Below are positions 39,369 to 48,051 of a stretch of DNA of 48,051 nt, piece by piece. Positions within the stretch are counted from its first letter, which is position 1. Each line of letters begins with the position of its first letter. This stretch comes from a virus: positions 1 through 48,051 of IMG/VR virus record IMGVR_UViG_3300044833_000307; one strand, written 5' to 3'. The translations under genes were made by a program, and so were the position numbers. Under the pieces are notes generated by a model. It searched no databases. It was not told the origin of the DNA and saw only the letters and a list, made by a program, of their open reading frames with translations.

Positions 39369-42042
39369 TGTTGACTATGCTCTTCAATTTCTGCGCCGCC
39401 CATTGCACGCTTGTGGGAGTGGCATTCACGTCCGGCGTGGCGGAAAGCTGCTGCTGCGCCTGCCGCGCCCCGACTTTGGGCGAAACCTGCCCACTGACTA
39501 ATACCGTGATAAGCTGCTGTTCGGTGGGGACGGTGTTGGCCAGTTGCAGGGCGGCGGCCCGATTTTGAATGTCCGGCTGGGCGGCGTTCAGCAATTGCTT
39601 GTCCCCGCCGCTCTGGGGTTGGGAGTAGTCCAGCACGATGACTGTGTCGGTCTCCGCTTGGTTCTGCAACTGGGCCAAGGCCGCGATCAGCGCATTCGAG
39701 GGGCTGTCCGTGGCCGTGGGGGTGCCCAGCCCCGCGAACAAAAACGACTCCGTGGCGTTCAACACGCTGATGTCCTGCTGGTTGGTCGTGGGGTTGCCGT
39801 TCACGTCCGTGCGCGGCGCGATGTACCCGTCCTCGGTGAATTCCTTTATCGTTTCGCGGAGGTTGCGCCAGCGGCCCCATGGGAAGGGGGCGAGCACCTC
39901 GTAGCCGTTTTTGTCGGTGAACGGGATCGTGCCGCGCTGGAGATCGACGAAGTACGAGTTGTCCACGCGGCGCGGATGGTCCCAGTAGCCGGAGCCCGCT
40001 CGCGGGCTGGACACCGGAAGGCCTAGGGAGCCGTATACCGGGGCAGCCCCGCTGTTCTTCGCCGTCCCGTGCTGGCTGGAGCCGTCCGGCACCACGACGT
40101 AGCTCGAAGTGGGGGTGTCGGGCTGCATGTTCCACGAGGACGCCAAGCGTTGCGACCGCTGGGTCTGGAGGATGTTGTCGTGCGTCGAGGGGCTGTAGCC
40201 CGGAGGGGTGGTCAGGGTCGCCGCCTGGCCCACGGGGTTGGCCGGATTGGGCGGGACGGAGAAGAGCGACTGGAAGCGGGCGAGATTGTTCCCCGAGGAC
40301 TGGTTGGGGTCGGGGCCCGTCTTGGCCGTGAAGTTGGATTTCGTGAACTGGTAGACGAGGTTCTGGGAACTCGTGTAGCGCGTGTAGGGCACGCCGTCCG
40401 TGGACTTCGCCGACTGCGGCACCAGCACGCGCTTGCGGATGGAGTCGCACACCACCGTCATGACGGCCGTGCCCCCGACTTGGTAGGCGGTGTTGACGCT
40501 CTTGATGTACCCGTACATGTCCTTGTGCGGGAAGTACATGGGGAAGCCGATCTTCAGTTCCGGGCGCATCGGGATGGTCACCGTGTAGGTGCGGTAGCCG
40601 CGGTTGGCCCGCACGGTCTCGCAGACGGCGTGGGAGAACAGCGTGACCTTGTCCTGGTCCTGAATCCACGGTATCTGCAAGGTGGGCTCCTCACGCAGCC
40701 CGAATTGTTGCAGCTTGGGTATGTCGATCCAGTCCGCGGTGCCGAGCCAAGTCTTCCCCAGCCCCATCTGGAGGGACGGCATGAGGCTGCCCTGCACCGC
40801 GCAGCGAGTCTTGCGGACGGCCGCTTCGTCCTCCGTCTCGTTCTCCGTGAGGATTTCCGACAGGTGCACGACGAAGGGGTTGGTGTTCTCATTGATTTCC
40901 GTCAGCGGGTTGCTGGCGCTGGAGTACGGGTCTCCGCTGCCCGCCTTGTCGGGCGAGGTGCTGACGTTCCGGGGGCCGAGGTCCGTGACATCGAGGTTGT
41001 ACAGCGGCGGCTTGATGATGATCTTGCCATCGATGTCCTGGTAGGCCTCGAAGGAGATAATCTGGACCAGCTTGCGCAGGTGCTCCAAGCGGGTGACAAT
41101 GCGGTTGTTCAGAAGGCTGGGCCCGGTGATCTTCGATTCCGGGGCGAAGTCGCGAATTTTCAGGTAGTACAGGTCATCCAATTTTTGGGCGGTGTTTTGC
41201 GTGGGCATGGCCGCGTTCGCCGCGGGCTGCAAGTCCTTCCCCCCGTCGCCCTGCACCTCGGATGGCTTGGTCTTGAGGCCCTCGGTGACGCGGTCCTTGT
41301 ACGACGTGCCGTAGATGTGGATGTCCTTGGCGAGGTTGTTCAAGACGGCGTTCCACTTGACGATGAAGCCGCCAGCGACCGCGCCGTGGAAGGGGTCGCT
41401 TTCGAGGCCGGGGGTGGACTGGCCGATGGCGTCCTGCGTAAAAATCGAAGTGTCCAGCGCGTCGGTCAGCATGGCGGCGATGATCTCGTAGGGGTTGTTG
41501 TCGGCGTACTTGGTGTCTTGGTACTGGATGGCGACGTTGTTGTCCACGGCGGACTGAATGGACGGGTTGAGGTTCACTTGCATCAACTCCAAGAAGTGCA
41601 TCGTCCCGTGGCACTGCACCGAAATCTCCAGGGTCTTTCCGTTGTCGTTGTAGCCGATGTGGCCGACCACGCCCTTGAACACCCGGCGGTACACCGTCTC
41701 CCCGTGGTTGGCGAGGTAGTAGCCCTTGGCGAAGACTTGGATTTCCATCATCGTGCGGATGAGGTTGTTGCCGCCGGGCATCATGAACAGGTGCTTCAGG
41801 TAATTGGGCACTTGCAGCCCGATGGACGCGCTGGGGACCATGATGTCCGTGTCGCACAGGCAGTTGAAGGCCGTCACGAAATCGTTGAAGTTGACGATGC
41901 TGTAGTGCGCCATCGTGTTGGGGTCGTCGATGAAGTAGTTCAGCAAGTACGGGAGCCCGTCGAGGTACACTACTATGTCCGGCGCGGTCTTGACGATCTC
42001 CCGCTCTTGGACGGTTTGCGATATGTTGCGGATGCCGGGCAT
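39361..42042 (-). CDS. baseplate hub protein (gp27/late-control-D-like), 893 aa
   Basis: Begins MPGIRNISQTVQEREIVKTA and has ILEISVQCHGTMHFL-type segments and a central domain with RTYTVTIPMRPELKIGFPMY, FPHKDMYGYIKSVNTAYQVG and AVMTVVCDSIRKRVLV. This is the pattern of hub proteins that form the ring joining tail tube and spike ('G-D-x-I...GxIxxV.H.....G...T.l'). A 300-residue C-terminal extension is predicted disordered (NPANPVGQAATLTTPPGYSP) and then helical, Q-rich. It is TAATG-coupled to the gene before it. The stop is TAG with no back-up nearby. Confidence 0.7.
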   Translation of the reverse strand: MPGIRNISQTVQEREIVKTAPDIVVYLDGLPYLLNYFIDDPNTMAHYSIVNFNDFVTAFNCLCDTDIMVPSASIGLQVPNYLKHLFMMPGGNNLIRTMMEIQVFAKGYYLANHGETVYRRVFKGVVGHIGYNDNGKTLEISVQCHGTMHFLELMQVNLNPSIQSAVDNNVAIQYQDTKYADNNPYEIIAAMLTDALDTSIFTQDAIGQSTPGLESDPFHGAVAGGFIVKWNAVLNNLAKDIHIYGTSYKDRVTEGLKTKPSEVQGDGGKDLQPAANAAMPTQNTAQKLDDLYYLKIRDFAPESKITGPSLLNNRIVTRLEHLRKLVQIISFEAYQDIDGKIIIKPPLYNLDVTDLGPRNVSTSPDKAGSGDPYSSASNPLTEINENTNPFVVHLSEILTENETEDEAAVRKTRCAVQGSLMPSLQMGLGKTWLGTADWIDIPKLQQFGLREEPTLQIPWIQDQDKVTLFSHAVCETVRANRGYRTYTVTIPMRPELKIGFPMYFPHKDMYGYIKSVNTAYQVGGTAVMTVVCDSIRKRVLVPQSAKSTDGVPYTRYTSSQNLVYQFTKSNFTAKTGPDPNQSSGNNLARFQSLFSVPPNPANPVGQAATLTTPPGYSPSTHDNILQTQRSQRLASSWNMQPDTPTSSYVVVPDGSSQHGTAKNSGAAPVYGSLGLPVSSPRAGSGYWDHPRRVDNSYFVDLQRGTIPFTDKNGYEVLAPFPWGRWRNLRETIKEFTEDGYIAPRTDVNGNPTTNQQDISVLNATESFLFAGLGTPTATDSPSNALIAALAQLQNQAETDTVIVLDYSQPQSGGDKQLLNAAQPDIQNRAAALQLANTVPTEQQLITVLVSGQVSPKVGARQAQQQLSATPDVNATPTSVQWAAQKLKSIVNNG

Positions 42043-43235
42043 TATTTGCCACCGAACGTGAAGGGCGCGAACAACCCGCGCAACGTCGGGCCCACGGAGC
42101 CGAGCGACTGCTGCCAGAATCCGTAGTTCACGGGGTCGGTTCGATTTTGTACGTTAGTCACAGGCGAATAATCCACGGCGGTGGGGTCGATGTTGGGCAG
42201 CGTGTTTTCGTTTTGCGCCGCCAGCACGGCCGGGGCAACAATCATGGTCGTCTCTACCTGCGGGGGCAGGCTGGGGGGCAGGGGCGGCGGGGCGGCGGCG
42301 CTTCCGGGCATCCCGTTGGCCGTGGATATCGGGGAGGCGGCGAAAGCACCGTAGGAATGCCCGCGGTGCACGTTGTTCGGGATTTGGCTGGCGTAAGGCG
42401 AGGTGGGGCGGAACCGCTCCCTCCACACGGTGAAGACGATGTTGAAGGACGCGAGGAACGGGGCGTCCGCGCTCTGCGTGACCGTCAGCGTGTCGAACAT
42501 CCCGTACCACATGAAGTTGCCGACGATGAGTTCCACGTCCTCGTGCATCTTGATGCGCCGCCGCGTGAAGTCGGCGGCCAGCGGGCCCTCCCCCGCCTGC
42601 TCGCCCTCGAAGAAATACCCGTTGTTCTCGAACACCATCTGAAGCTGTTCGAGGTTCCGGTAGGACTCCGTGAAGCGTTGGTACTGGTCGGTAAGGCCGA
42701 AGGCGAAGTACTGCCCGGCGGTCTTGCCCACGAGGGTCACTTGGAAGGCGTCCTCGCCCCACACGCCGATCTGCCATCCCGCGCGGGTCATGGCCTGACC
42801 GTCGATGGTTTGACGGGAGATGCTCACCGCCGCAGGGTTGATCAGGAAGCGGTAGACGGCCGGGGCCTTCCCGTGGTCCGCGGGGTCCTTGGATGCCGTG
42901 ACGCCGCGGTGCGGCAGCCGGACGGTCATGTAATCGACGTACGGGGCCATGAACGCGGCGTAGAAGTCGCTTTGCTCCACGAGCGCCGTGCGCTTCGAGC
43001 CCGTGGCGTAGCCCGACGTGCGCAAGCCCGTGCCTTTGCTCTTTTGGTTCGGCGCGGGCATTCCGTTGTCGTTGTACACGCCTTGGAAACCCTCCGCCAA
43101 GGTGGCGGGGTTGACGGCCGTGGGGATGACCCGTTTTTCGCCGCGGATCGGCAGCGTCGTCGGCGAAAGCTGGCCGTTGGCGTCCGGTCGGATGTCGCTG
43201 ATGTCGTCTGGCGAAGTCGGTCTGTTTACGGCCAT
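42042..43235 (-). CDS. tail/baseplate protein, 397 aa
   Basis: The ATG at 43235 has GGGAGATTAACC upstream; begins MAVNRPTSPDDISDIRPDAN. The central part contains YRFLINPAAVSISRQTIDGQ, AGWQIGVWGEDAFQVTLVGK and GQYFAFGLTDQYQRFTESYR. The 'F-x-INP-x-x-V...W-G' pattern is shared by tail-tube-associated or baseplate proteins near the hub in large phages. The C-terminus is proline-rich (PPPLPPSLPPQVE) and ends near the next start. Between transglycosylase and hub genes, it probably links tube and hub. Confidence 0.65.
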   Translation of the reverse strand: MAVNRPTSPDDISDIRPDANGQLSPTTLPIRGEKRVIPTAVNPATLAEGFQGVYNDNGMPAPNQKSKGTGLRTSGYATGSKRTALVEQSDFYAAFMAPYVDYMTVRLPHRGVTASKDPADHGKAPAVYRFLINPAAVSISRQTIDGQAMTRAGWQIGVWGEDAFQVTLVGKTAGQYFAFGLTDQYQRFTESYRNLEQLQMVFENNGYFFEGEQAGEGPLAADFTRRRIKMHEDVELIVGNFMWYGMFDTLTVTQSADAPFLASFNIVFTVWRERFRPTSPYASQIPNNVHRGHSYGAFAASPISTANGMPGSAAAPPPLPPSLPPQVETTMIVAPAVLAAQNENTLPNIDPTAVDYSPVTNVQNRTDPVNYGFWQQSLGSVGPTLRGLFAPFTFGGK

Positions 43236-43237
43236 GG

Positions 43238-44833
43238 TTAATCTCCCGCGAAAGGCGTTATCGTGCTGGGCACGGTATCGACGACTTGCCCGTCTTGAAT
43301 AATTCTCGTGCTCACGGCCGAGCCTTGCGCGGACTGGCCGGGCTCCACGAGCACAGGCTGGGCCACGACTTGGGTCGTGTCGATTTGCTGGACAACCGGG
43401 GCCACGCCGAGCGACGGGTAGTACAGCGTGGTGTACGTGCGCTCCACTTGGAAGACGAAATCGAACAACCATTGGAAGGGCTTCTCGGCGTCCATGGACC
43501 AGTTGAGGGACTTGAAGTACCCCAAGTAGACGTTGTTCTTGATCGTCATGGCCACGTACCCGCGGCTGAACACGTCGTTGTTGCGGGCGTTCTGCATGAG
43601 GGCGCTCATGCCCGTCTGCGCCGACCAGCCCGTGGGCGCGACCCGCGACAGCCCGGTCGCCATGTAGTCGGGATTGTTGAAGTACACGTTGCCGTTCATC
43701 TGGAACATCTTGAGCAGTTCCACGAAGGCGTCCTGGGCGGCCACGCGGAAGGCGTTGGCGGGGTCGCTGGACTTGTCCGTCACCTCCTGCATGACGCTGC
43801 CGTAAAGCTGCGCCGTGGTGGCGACTTGGGCGATCTGCTGCACCACGAGGCCGTCGAGAACCTGCTTCTTCATGGCGTCCGAGGCGGACTTGGTGCTCAT
43901 GAAATCCGTGAGCCCGAACTGGTTCATGAACACGCCCGTGGAGCCCCCGCCCGACAGCAGGTCGGGCTGCATGCCCCAGAAGGTGACGTGCTGCCCGGTG
44001 CGCGAGGGCGTGCGGTTGTAGACGTGCTTGCTGGCGACCTGCACGGTGGTCAGCGAGCAGTTAAGCTGCAACTGGATGGGGTCCCCGGAGGTGAGGTCCT
44101 TGAGCATCTGCCCGGTCTGCTGGTTGAGGCAAATCTTGAAGGACACGGGCTGCACGTTCTTGCGGGCGTGCGGGTTCCCGGTGACGAGGCTGTCGTCGTC
44201 GTACCACGGCAGCGCGTCCATGAGGTCGTCGGGGAGTTGCAGCGAGGCGACGACCGGATCGACCGTGACGGGCGGCGGGTCGATTGCCTGGGCCTTGGTG
44301 ACGAAGGGGGACATCGGCTGCCCAGAGTCGTTGATGGCCTTCTGCACGGCCGCGGGGGCCATGGCCGGGGGGGCGCTTTGGCCCTGCTGCGCGGCGCTCT
44401 GTATCGCCAGCCCGGTGACTTTGATGACATAATTTTGCGTCTCCGGGAACGGCGGCACGCCTCCATACTTGTTGACGTTCCCGGGCCCGGCGTTGTACGC
44501 CGCGAGCGCCACCGGCCCGTCCCCGTATTTCTGTGCTTGCTGCGAGTAATAGAACACCCCCGCTTCCATGTTCTGCTGGGGGTCGTTGATGTTGTTGAAC
44601 TTGGTCTGCCCGTTCGAGAAGGTCGTGCCTGCGGGCGCGGTCAGGCCCGCGAACGTGCTGGGTTCCAGTTGCATGATGCCCGTCGCGCCCTTTCCAGAGA
44701 CCGCGTTCTGGTTCCCGGCCGACTCCACCTGCGCCATCGCTATCACGGTGCTTGGGCTCACTCCGTACGTGTTGGCGAAGCCCGTCAGGGTCTGCTGCGT
44801 GGACGCCGGAAGCGTTATGTTGTTGTTGGGCAT
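43238..44833 (-). CDS. tail lysozyme with SLT (lytic transglycosylase) domain, 531 aa
   Basis: Begins MPNNNITLPASTQQTLTGFA. The first 150 residues are a Slt/goose-lysozyme-type transglycosylase: VIAMAQVESAGNQNAVSGKG with the catalytic Glu in VES, ATGIMQLEPSTF, then ALAAYNAGPGNVNKYGG and PPFPETQNYVIKV. It cleaves glycan strands of peptidoglycan, here probably as the tail tip enters the cell. The remaining 380 residues (for example SDPANAFRVAAQDAFVELLK) look like a baseplate/tail domain, so the enzyme is built into the virion. It follows the tape-measure-like gene, a typical order. Confidence 0.85.
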   Translation of the reverse strand: MPNNNITLPASTQQTLTGFANTYGVSPSTVIAMAQVESAGNQNAVSGKGATGIMQLEPSTFAGLTAPAGTTFSNGQTKFNNINDPQQNMEAGVFYYSQQAQKYGDGPVALAAYNAGPGNVNKYGGVPPFPETQNYVIKVTGLAIQSAAQQGQSAPPAMAPAAVQKAINDSGQPMSPFVTKAQAIDPPPVTVDPVVASLQLPDDLMDALPWYDDDSLVTGNPHARKNVQPVSFKICLNQQTGQMLKDLTSGDPIQLQLNCSLTTVQVASKHVYNRTPSRTGQHVTFWGMQPDLLSGGGSTGVFMNQFGLTDFMSTKSASDAMKKQVLDGLVVQQIAQVATTAQLYGSVMQEVTDKSSDPANAFRVAAQDAFVELLKMFQMNGNVYFNNPDYMATGLSRVAPTGWSAQTGMSALMQNARNNDVFSRGYVAMTIKNNVYLGYFKSLNWSMDAEKPFQWLFDFVFQVERTYTTLYYPSLGVAPVVQQIDTTQVVAQPVLVEPGQSAQGSAVSTRIIQDGQVVDTVPSTITPFAGD

Positions 44834-44836
44834 GGG

Positions 44837-47800
44837 TTATTGCTTCGGGGCCACCGTGTCGCCCTTGGGGCGGTCTATGGGGGATATCGCGGCGAGGGCG
44901 TTGCTCGCCACCGGGTTTTGGTTGATCGGCGCTGAGTACAAATGCCAGGTGACGTTGCCCTTTTGGTCCGTCGTCCGGTCCCTCATGTCGCCCCCCCGCT
45001 CGGCGGCGGCGATCAGGTCGGCGTTCGCTGAGACGGCCGCCGCGGTGAAGGTGGTGGTCCCCGCGAGGTCGTCCACGGACACCCCGTCCCTTCCGTCCAG
45101 CATGTTGGCCACGGCGGCGGCTCGGTCCTGTTCCGCCATGCTGCGGCCGGGTTGCGCTTGGTCCATCATCTCCCCCCGCTTGCGCCACAGGTCGTCCATG
45201 CCCAGCGGCGCGTTTTTGAGGTCGTCCATCGTGGTTTGGACTTTCCGGCGCGCGGCTTCCGCATCCGTCCTCTGCTTCGGGGTGCTTTGGGGGTTTTGGA
45301 TGATGTCGTTTTGTTCCTTGATTTTCTTCTCCAAGCCCTCCACGGAAGTCTGCAACATCTTTTGGAACGCGGGCTGGCTGGCGGAGGCGGCGGCCGCGTC
45401 GCGGTCCGCTTTGCCGCCGCCAAAAGGGTGGAGGGCGTCCAGGATTTTATTCAAAAGCCCGATGATGCTGACGAACCACGATGAGAAGGCGTTGGCGATC
45501 AATTCCCCGGTCTCTTGGGTGCGGAACCCGACCTCGGCGGCGGCCTTCATCGTCTTGTCCTCTTCCTCTTTCGACAATGGGCTGCCCGCTCTCTGCGCGT
45601 CCAAGGGGTAGTTGAACGCGGTGTTCGACCCGCCCACGAAATTCGCCATCTCCCGGCCGTGCTGCTGAAAAGCGGTCGCCAGCATGGGGGCCAACTCCCC
45701 GGTGTCGTCCGGCCCCGCTTTTAGGACTCTGTCCACGTCCTCGTCGCTGAAACCATACTTCTGGTTTACTTTCTTGTCGCTCATTTCCTTCAACAGCTTC
45801 TTGGCGGTCGCCAGCCGCAGGGCCTGCGCCTTGGGGTCCGTCTCCATGTCCATGTCGCTGAGGTTTTTCAACATTGTTTGGGAGTTTTGGCTCATCGCGG
45901 TGAAACCGGCCTCGCCTTGGTCGGCGACGTGGAACTCCATCGCCGCGGCCTTGAACTTCGGGTGGGCCGTGGCGTACGATTGAGCGCCCCCCGAATTGAA
46001 GAACTCCTCCAGGGTGCCCCCGCTCTTGGTGATGGCCGCCTCAAGATTGTTCAAGGTCTGGAGGGAGGTGTCCGTGATGTCGGCGTTGCCCACCAGCCCC
46101 ACGGACTGCTTGGTGACGCCCCCGCCCTCCAGCAGCGCCTGCCGCTTGTCGTTCCTCTGCATGAGGTTCGTCAAGGCGGCGGCCCTGTCTTTGCCTTTGT
46201 TGTCGTCGTCCGGAATGTTCTGGTTGTCGTACAGGAGCCGCTGGATCGCGGCTTGAGCGCCGGGGCCCCCGGCGAGGATCGCTTTCTTGTCTTCTTCGCC
46301 GACGTACTGCCCCGTGGAAACCTTGGCGAAGGCCTGCTCCACTTGGTCCTGCCGGATCGCTTTTTCGATTTCCGTCCGCTCGGGGGTCTGGTTCGCCTTC
46401 GAGAAGGCGGTGAGCGACGCGTCGTCCAGGCTCTTGGGGCCGCCGCCCCCGCTGATGAAGTTGAAGTAGGCCTGCAAATCCGCCGCCCCCATGCGCCCCG
46501 TCTTGCCCAGTTCGCCGAGCATTCCCAGGGTGGCGTCGAGGCTCTTGTTCATGCGGGTGAAATGCGAGTTCACGTCGTCGATGAGCCCGATGTACTTCAT
46601 GGTGGAGAGCCCGGAGGCGTCCGCCCCCTTCTTGACCTTGATGAAAAAGTCCTCGCTGGACTTCATCGTCTCGGTGTACTGGTCCAGCAGCTTTATCGTC
46701 TGCCCCACGCCCTCGGTGTCCGTCAGCCCCGCCATGCGGCCCGCGCCCACGGCGATGCGCTGGAACTGCCCGAATCCGCCCGTGCCCAGCCCCTCGCCAG
46801 CGGACTCCCCCAGCCCGCCTCCGCTGACCTCTTTCATCCCGCGGCCGCCTTCCTGCACTGCCTGCGCGATCTTCAGGTTGCGGTCCCAATTCAGGCCCAG
46901 GGAGTTGAACGCGGGGGCGTTGAGGGCTTGGCGGGCCGCGTCGAACCCCGTGCCGCCGTGGGCGAAAAGCCCGGACTTGCCGAGCCCCGCCTCCATGCCC
47001 TTGTTTTGCTTGACCTGCTTGTCGAACCCCTCGCGCAGCATCTCCAGCGCGGCGAGGGGGGCGGCGAAATCGGCGGCGAGCCCGGCTATCTCTCCCGACA
47101 CGTCTTCCATCGCACCCGCCATCTTGGAGGTCATTGTCTTGATCCCGCCCTCCAACCCGCCTTGGCCGCCGTGCTCGAACGCGCCGACTTCGTCTCCCTG
47201 CTGGAATTTCATGCGCTGGGCCCGGCTCATGCCCATGTTTTTTCCGACATTGAAGCGGGAGGCTCGTTTGGTCATGTCGAGTTCGCCCGTAACCGGGTCG
47301 ATCAACTTCGGATAGTTCTTCTTCACAAGCTCCATGGCCTTCAATTTTCTTTCCTGCGCCCCCGCGGCGTTGCCCTCCTTGCGCAGCTTCTTGTGTTCAA
47401 GAGTGGCTTGCTTGATCGCCGCGCCTTCCGTGTATTTGTCCATTTTCCGGGAGAAGTTCTTGAAGAGCCCCAAGTTGGAGAAGCTCTTGGAGATGCTGTG
47501 TATCTGCCGGGAGACGTGCCCGAGGTTCACGTTCTTGAGGACCTCCGAGAACTTGCCCGCTCCGTCGGTCAACTTGTCCATCAGTTTGACCGTCTTCTTC
47601 AACTCATCGTCGTTCATGTGCTTCAGTTTGCCGTTGGACTCCGCGATGTTGTCCTTGAACTCTTCTTGGTATTCCTTGATGAGTTTCATTCTTTTGGTGA
47701 TTTCGAAGTATTCCTTGCTCGTCTGATTCACTTGCCGTTGGTTTTTCCTGAGGGCCTCGTACGTTTTTTGCAATTCCTTGTTCGTCTTCTGGAAGTCGTG

Positions 47801-48051
47801 GCTGTCGATGGCCTCTTTTCTGGCGGCCTTGAATCCATCCGTTATTTTGTCGATCACCTTCACGTTGTTCTTCAACGAATCCCCCAACTCGTCGATTCCT
47901 TCGGTGGTTTTGGCGATCAACGCAGGAAGGGCATTGATGCCCGCATGGAGGGCATCAATGTTCGCCGTGATGTCGGCCAGTGTCTTGGCCGCATCGCTGA
48001 GGGGCACGTTGGGCGTCGGCGGCTGTGTGGGCGGCTGCCCCGCGGGGGGAG
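44837..48051 (-). CDS. tape-measure-like tail protein, N-terminus cut by window edge
   Basis: The frame is open to the right edge; upstream of the first possible GTG (48007) it reads a Pro/Gln-rich linker (PAGQPPTQPPTPNVPLSD), so the start is probably beyond the window. At least 1070 residues are visible. The N-terminal part has long coiled-coil segments (KELQKTYEALRKNQRQVNQT; ITKRMKLIKEYQEEFKDN). The middle is glycine- and alanine-rich with hydrophobic helices, and the C-terminal part is charged and low in aromatics. Order (tape measure, transglycosylase, tube/hub, spike) and composition support a tape measure that sets tail length. No chaperone genes are visible. Confidence 0.7.
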   Translation of the reverse strand, partial: PPAGQPPTQPPTPNVPLSDAAKTLADITANIDALHAGINALPALIAKTTEGIDELGDSLKNNVKVIDKITDGFKAARKEAIDSHDFQKTNKELQKTYEALRKNQRQVNQTSKEYFEITKRMKLIKEYQEEFKDNIAESNGKLKHMNDDELKKTVKLMDKLTDGAGKFSEVLKNVNLGHVSRQIHSISKSFSNLGLFKNFSRKMDKYTEGAAIKQATLEHKKLRKEGNAAGAQERKLKAMELVKKNYPKLIDPVTGELDMTKRASRFNVGKNMGMSRAQRMKFQQGDEVGAFEHGGQGGLEGGIKTMTSKMAGAMEDVSGEIAGLAADFAAPLAALEMLREGFDKQVKQNKGMEAGLGKSGLFAHGGTGFDAARQALNAPAFNSLGLNWDRNLKIAQAVQEGGRGMKEVSGGGLGESAGEGLGTGGFGQFQRIAVGAGRMAGLTDTEGVGQTIKLLDQYTETMKSSEDFFIKVKKGADASGLSTMKYIGLIDDVNSHFTRMNKSLDATLGMLGELGKTGRMGAADLQAYFNFISGGGGPKSLDDASLTAFSKANQTPERTEIEKAIRQDQVEQAFAKVSTGQYVGEEDKKAILAGGPGAQAAIQRLLYDNQNIPDDDNKGKDRAAALTNLMQRNDKRQALLEGGGVTKQSVGLVGNADITDTSLQTLNNLEAAITKSGGTLEEFFNSGGAQSYATAHPKFKAAAMEFHVADQGEAGFTAMSQNSQTMLKNLSDMDMETDPKAQALRLATAKKLLKEMSDKKVNQKYGFSDEDVDRVLKAGPDDTGELAPMLATAFQQHGREMANFVGGSNTAFNYPLDAQRAGSPLSKEEEDKTMKAAAEVGFRTQETGELIANAFSSWFVSIIGLLNKILDALHPFGGGKADRDAAAASASQPAFQKMLQTSVEGLEKKIKEQNDIIQNPQSTPKQRTDAEAARRKVQTTMDDLKNAPLGMDDLWRKRGEMMDQAQPGRSMAEQDRAAAVANMLDGRDGVSVDDLAGTTTFTAAAVSANADLIAAAERGGDMRDRTTDQKGNVTWHLYSAPINQNPVASNALAAISPIDRPKGDTVAPKQ

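Noticed and set aside
8432-48051. Global recoding of UAG as sense throughout the phage
   Set aside because: All large virion genes are free of internal UAG and several end in UAG overlapping the next start, so UAG is still a working stop there.

Overview
The window is a contiguous piece of a large, GC-rich tailed-phage (myovirus-type) genome. The evidence is a long run of baseplate and tail genes on the minus strand: a tape-measure-like protein, a transglycosylase, a hub, a spike, a baseplate J-like protein, giant Ig-like fibre proteins and a beta-helix fibre. Genes are packed tightly, with ATGA, GTGA, TAATG and TGATG stop/start overlaps. The host is probably Gram-negative, because there is a phage lipoprotein with a lipobox and several sigma70-like promoters. 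A more exact host cannot be read from the sequence.

Layout. (1) Bases 1-8430 hold a cassette of small, mostly unrecognised minus-strand genes, three sigma70-like promoters, a structured leader RNA, a tRNA with a CUA (amber-reading) anticodon and a circularly permuted (two-piece) tmRNA. (2) Bases 8432-30246 hold tail and baseplate structural genes, including three giant proteins of 1295-1663 aa and two homing-endonuclease-like small genes. (3) Bases 30656-31483 hold two plus-strand genes. Bases 31484-32201 carry no gene but contain a good plus-strand promoter followed immediately by eight copies of a hairpin repeat. (4) Bases 32202-48051 hold an endolysin and the central baseplate/tail genes, ending in a tape-measure-like gene cut by the right edge.

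The most notable system is translational. The tRNA at 1729-1805 has a complete cloverleaf, an encoded CCA and anticodon CUA, so it should read UAG. Upstream in the same apparent transcription unit are two genes that only make full-length products if UAG is read as sense. One is a PTH2-like (peptidyl-tRNA hydrolase) gene with UAG at codon 34, just before its first beta strand. The other is an HD-domain gene whose Shine-Dalgarno-supported, ATGA-coupled start is followed by UAG at codon 3. A permuted tmRNA with its own promoter, tag reading frame, pseudoknot and terminator lies 3 kb away. PTH, tmRNA and a suppressor tRNA together look like a phage-borne module for controlling translation termination and ribosome rescue. 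UAG is still the apparent stop of five other genes, so this is selective recoding or a switch, not a global code change.

A second unexplained element is the promoter-driven hairpin-repeat array at 31498-32177. Other observations are an in-frame UAG separating a 130-aa gene from the endolysin, leaderless-looking starts with an AGTATTA box, a Hint-like C-terminal domain on a fibre protein, and a beta module and an SPPV-type proline insert shared among unrelated tail proteins.
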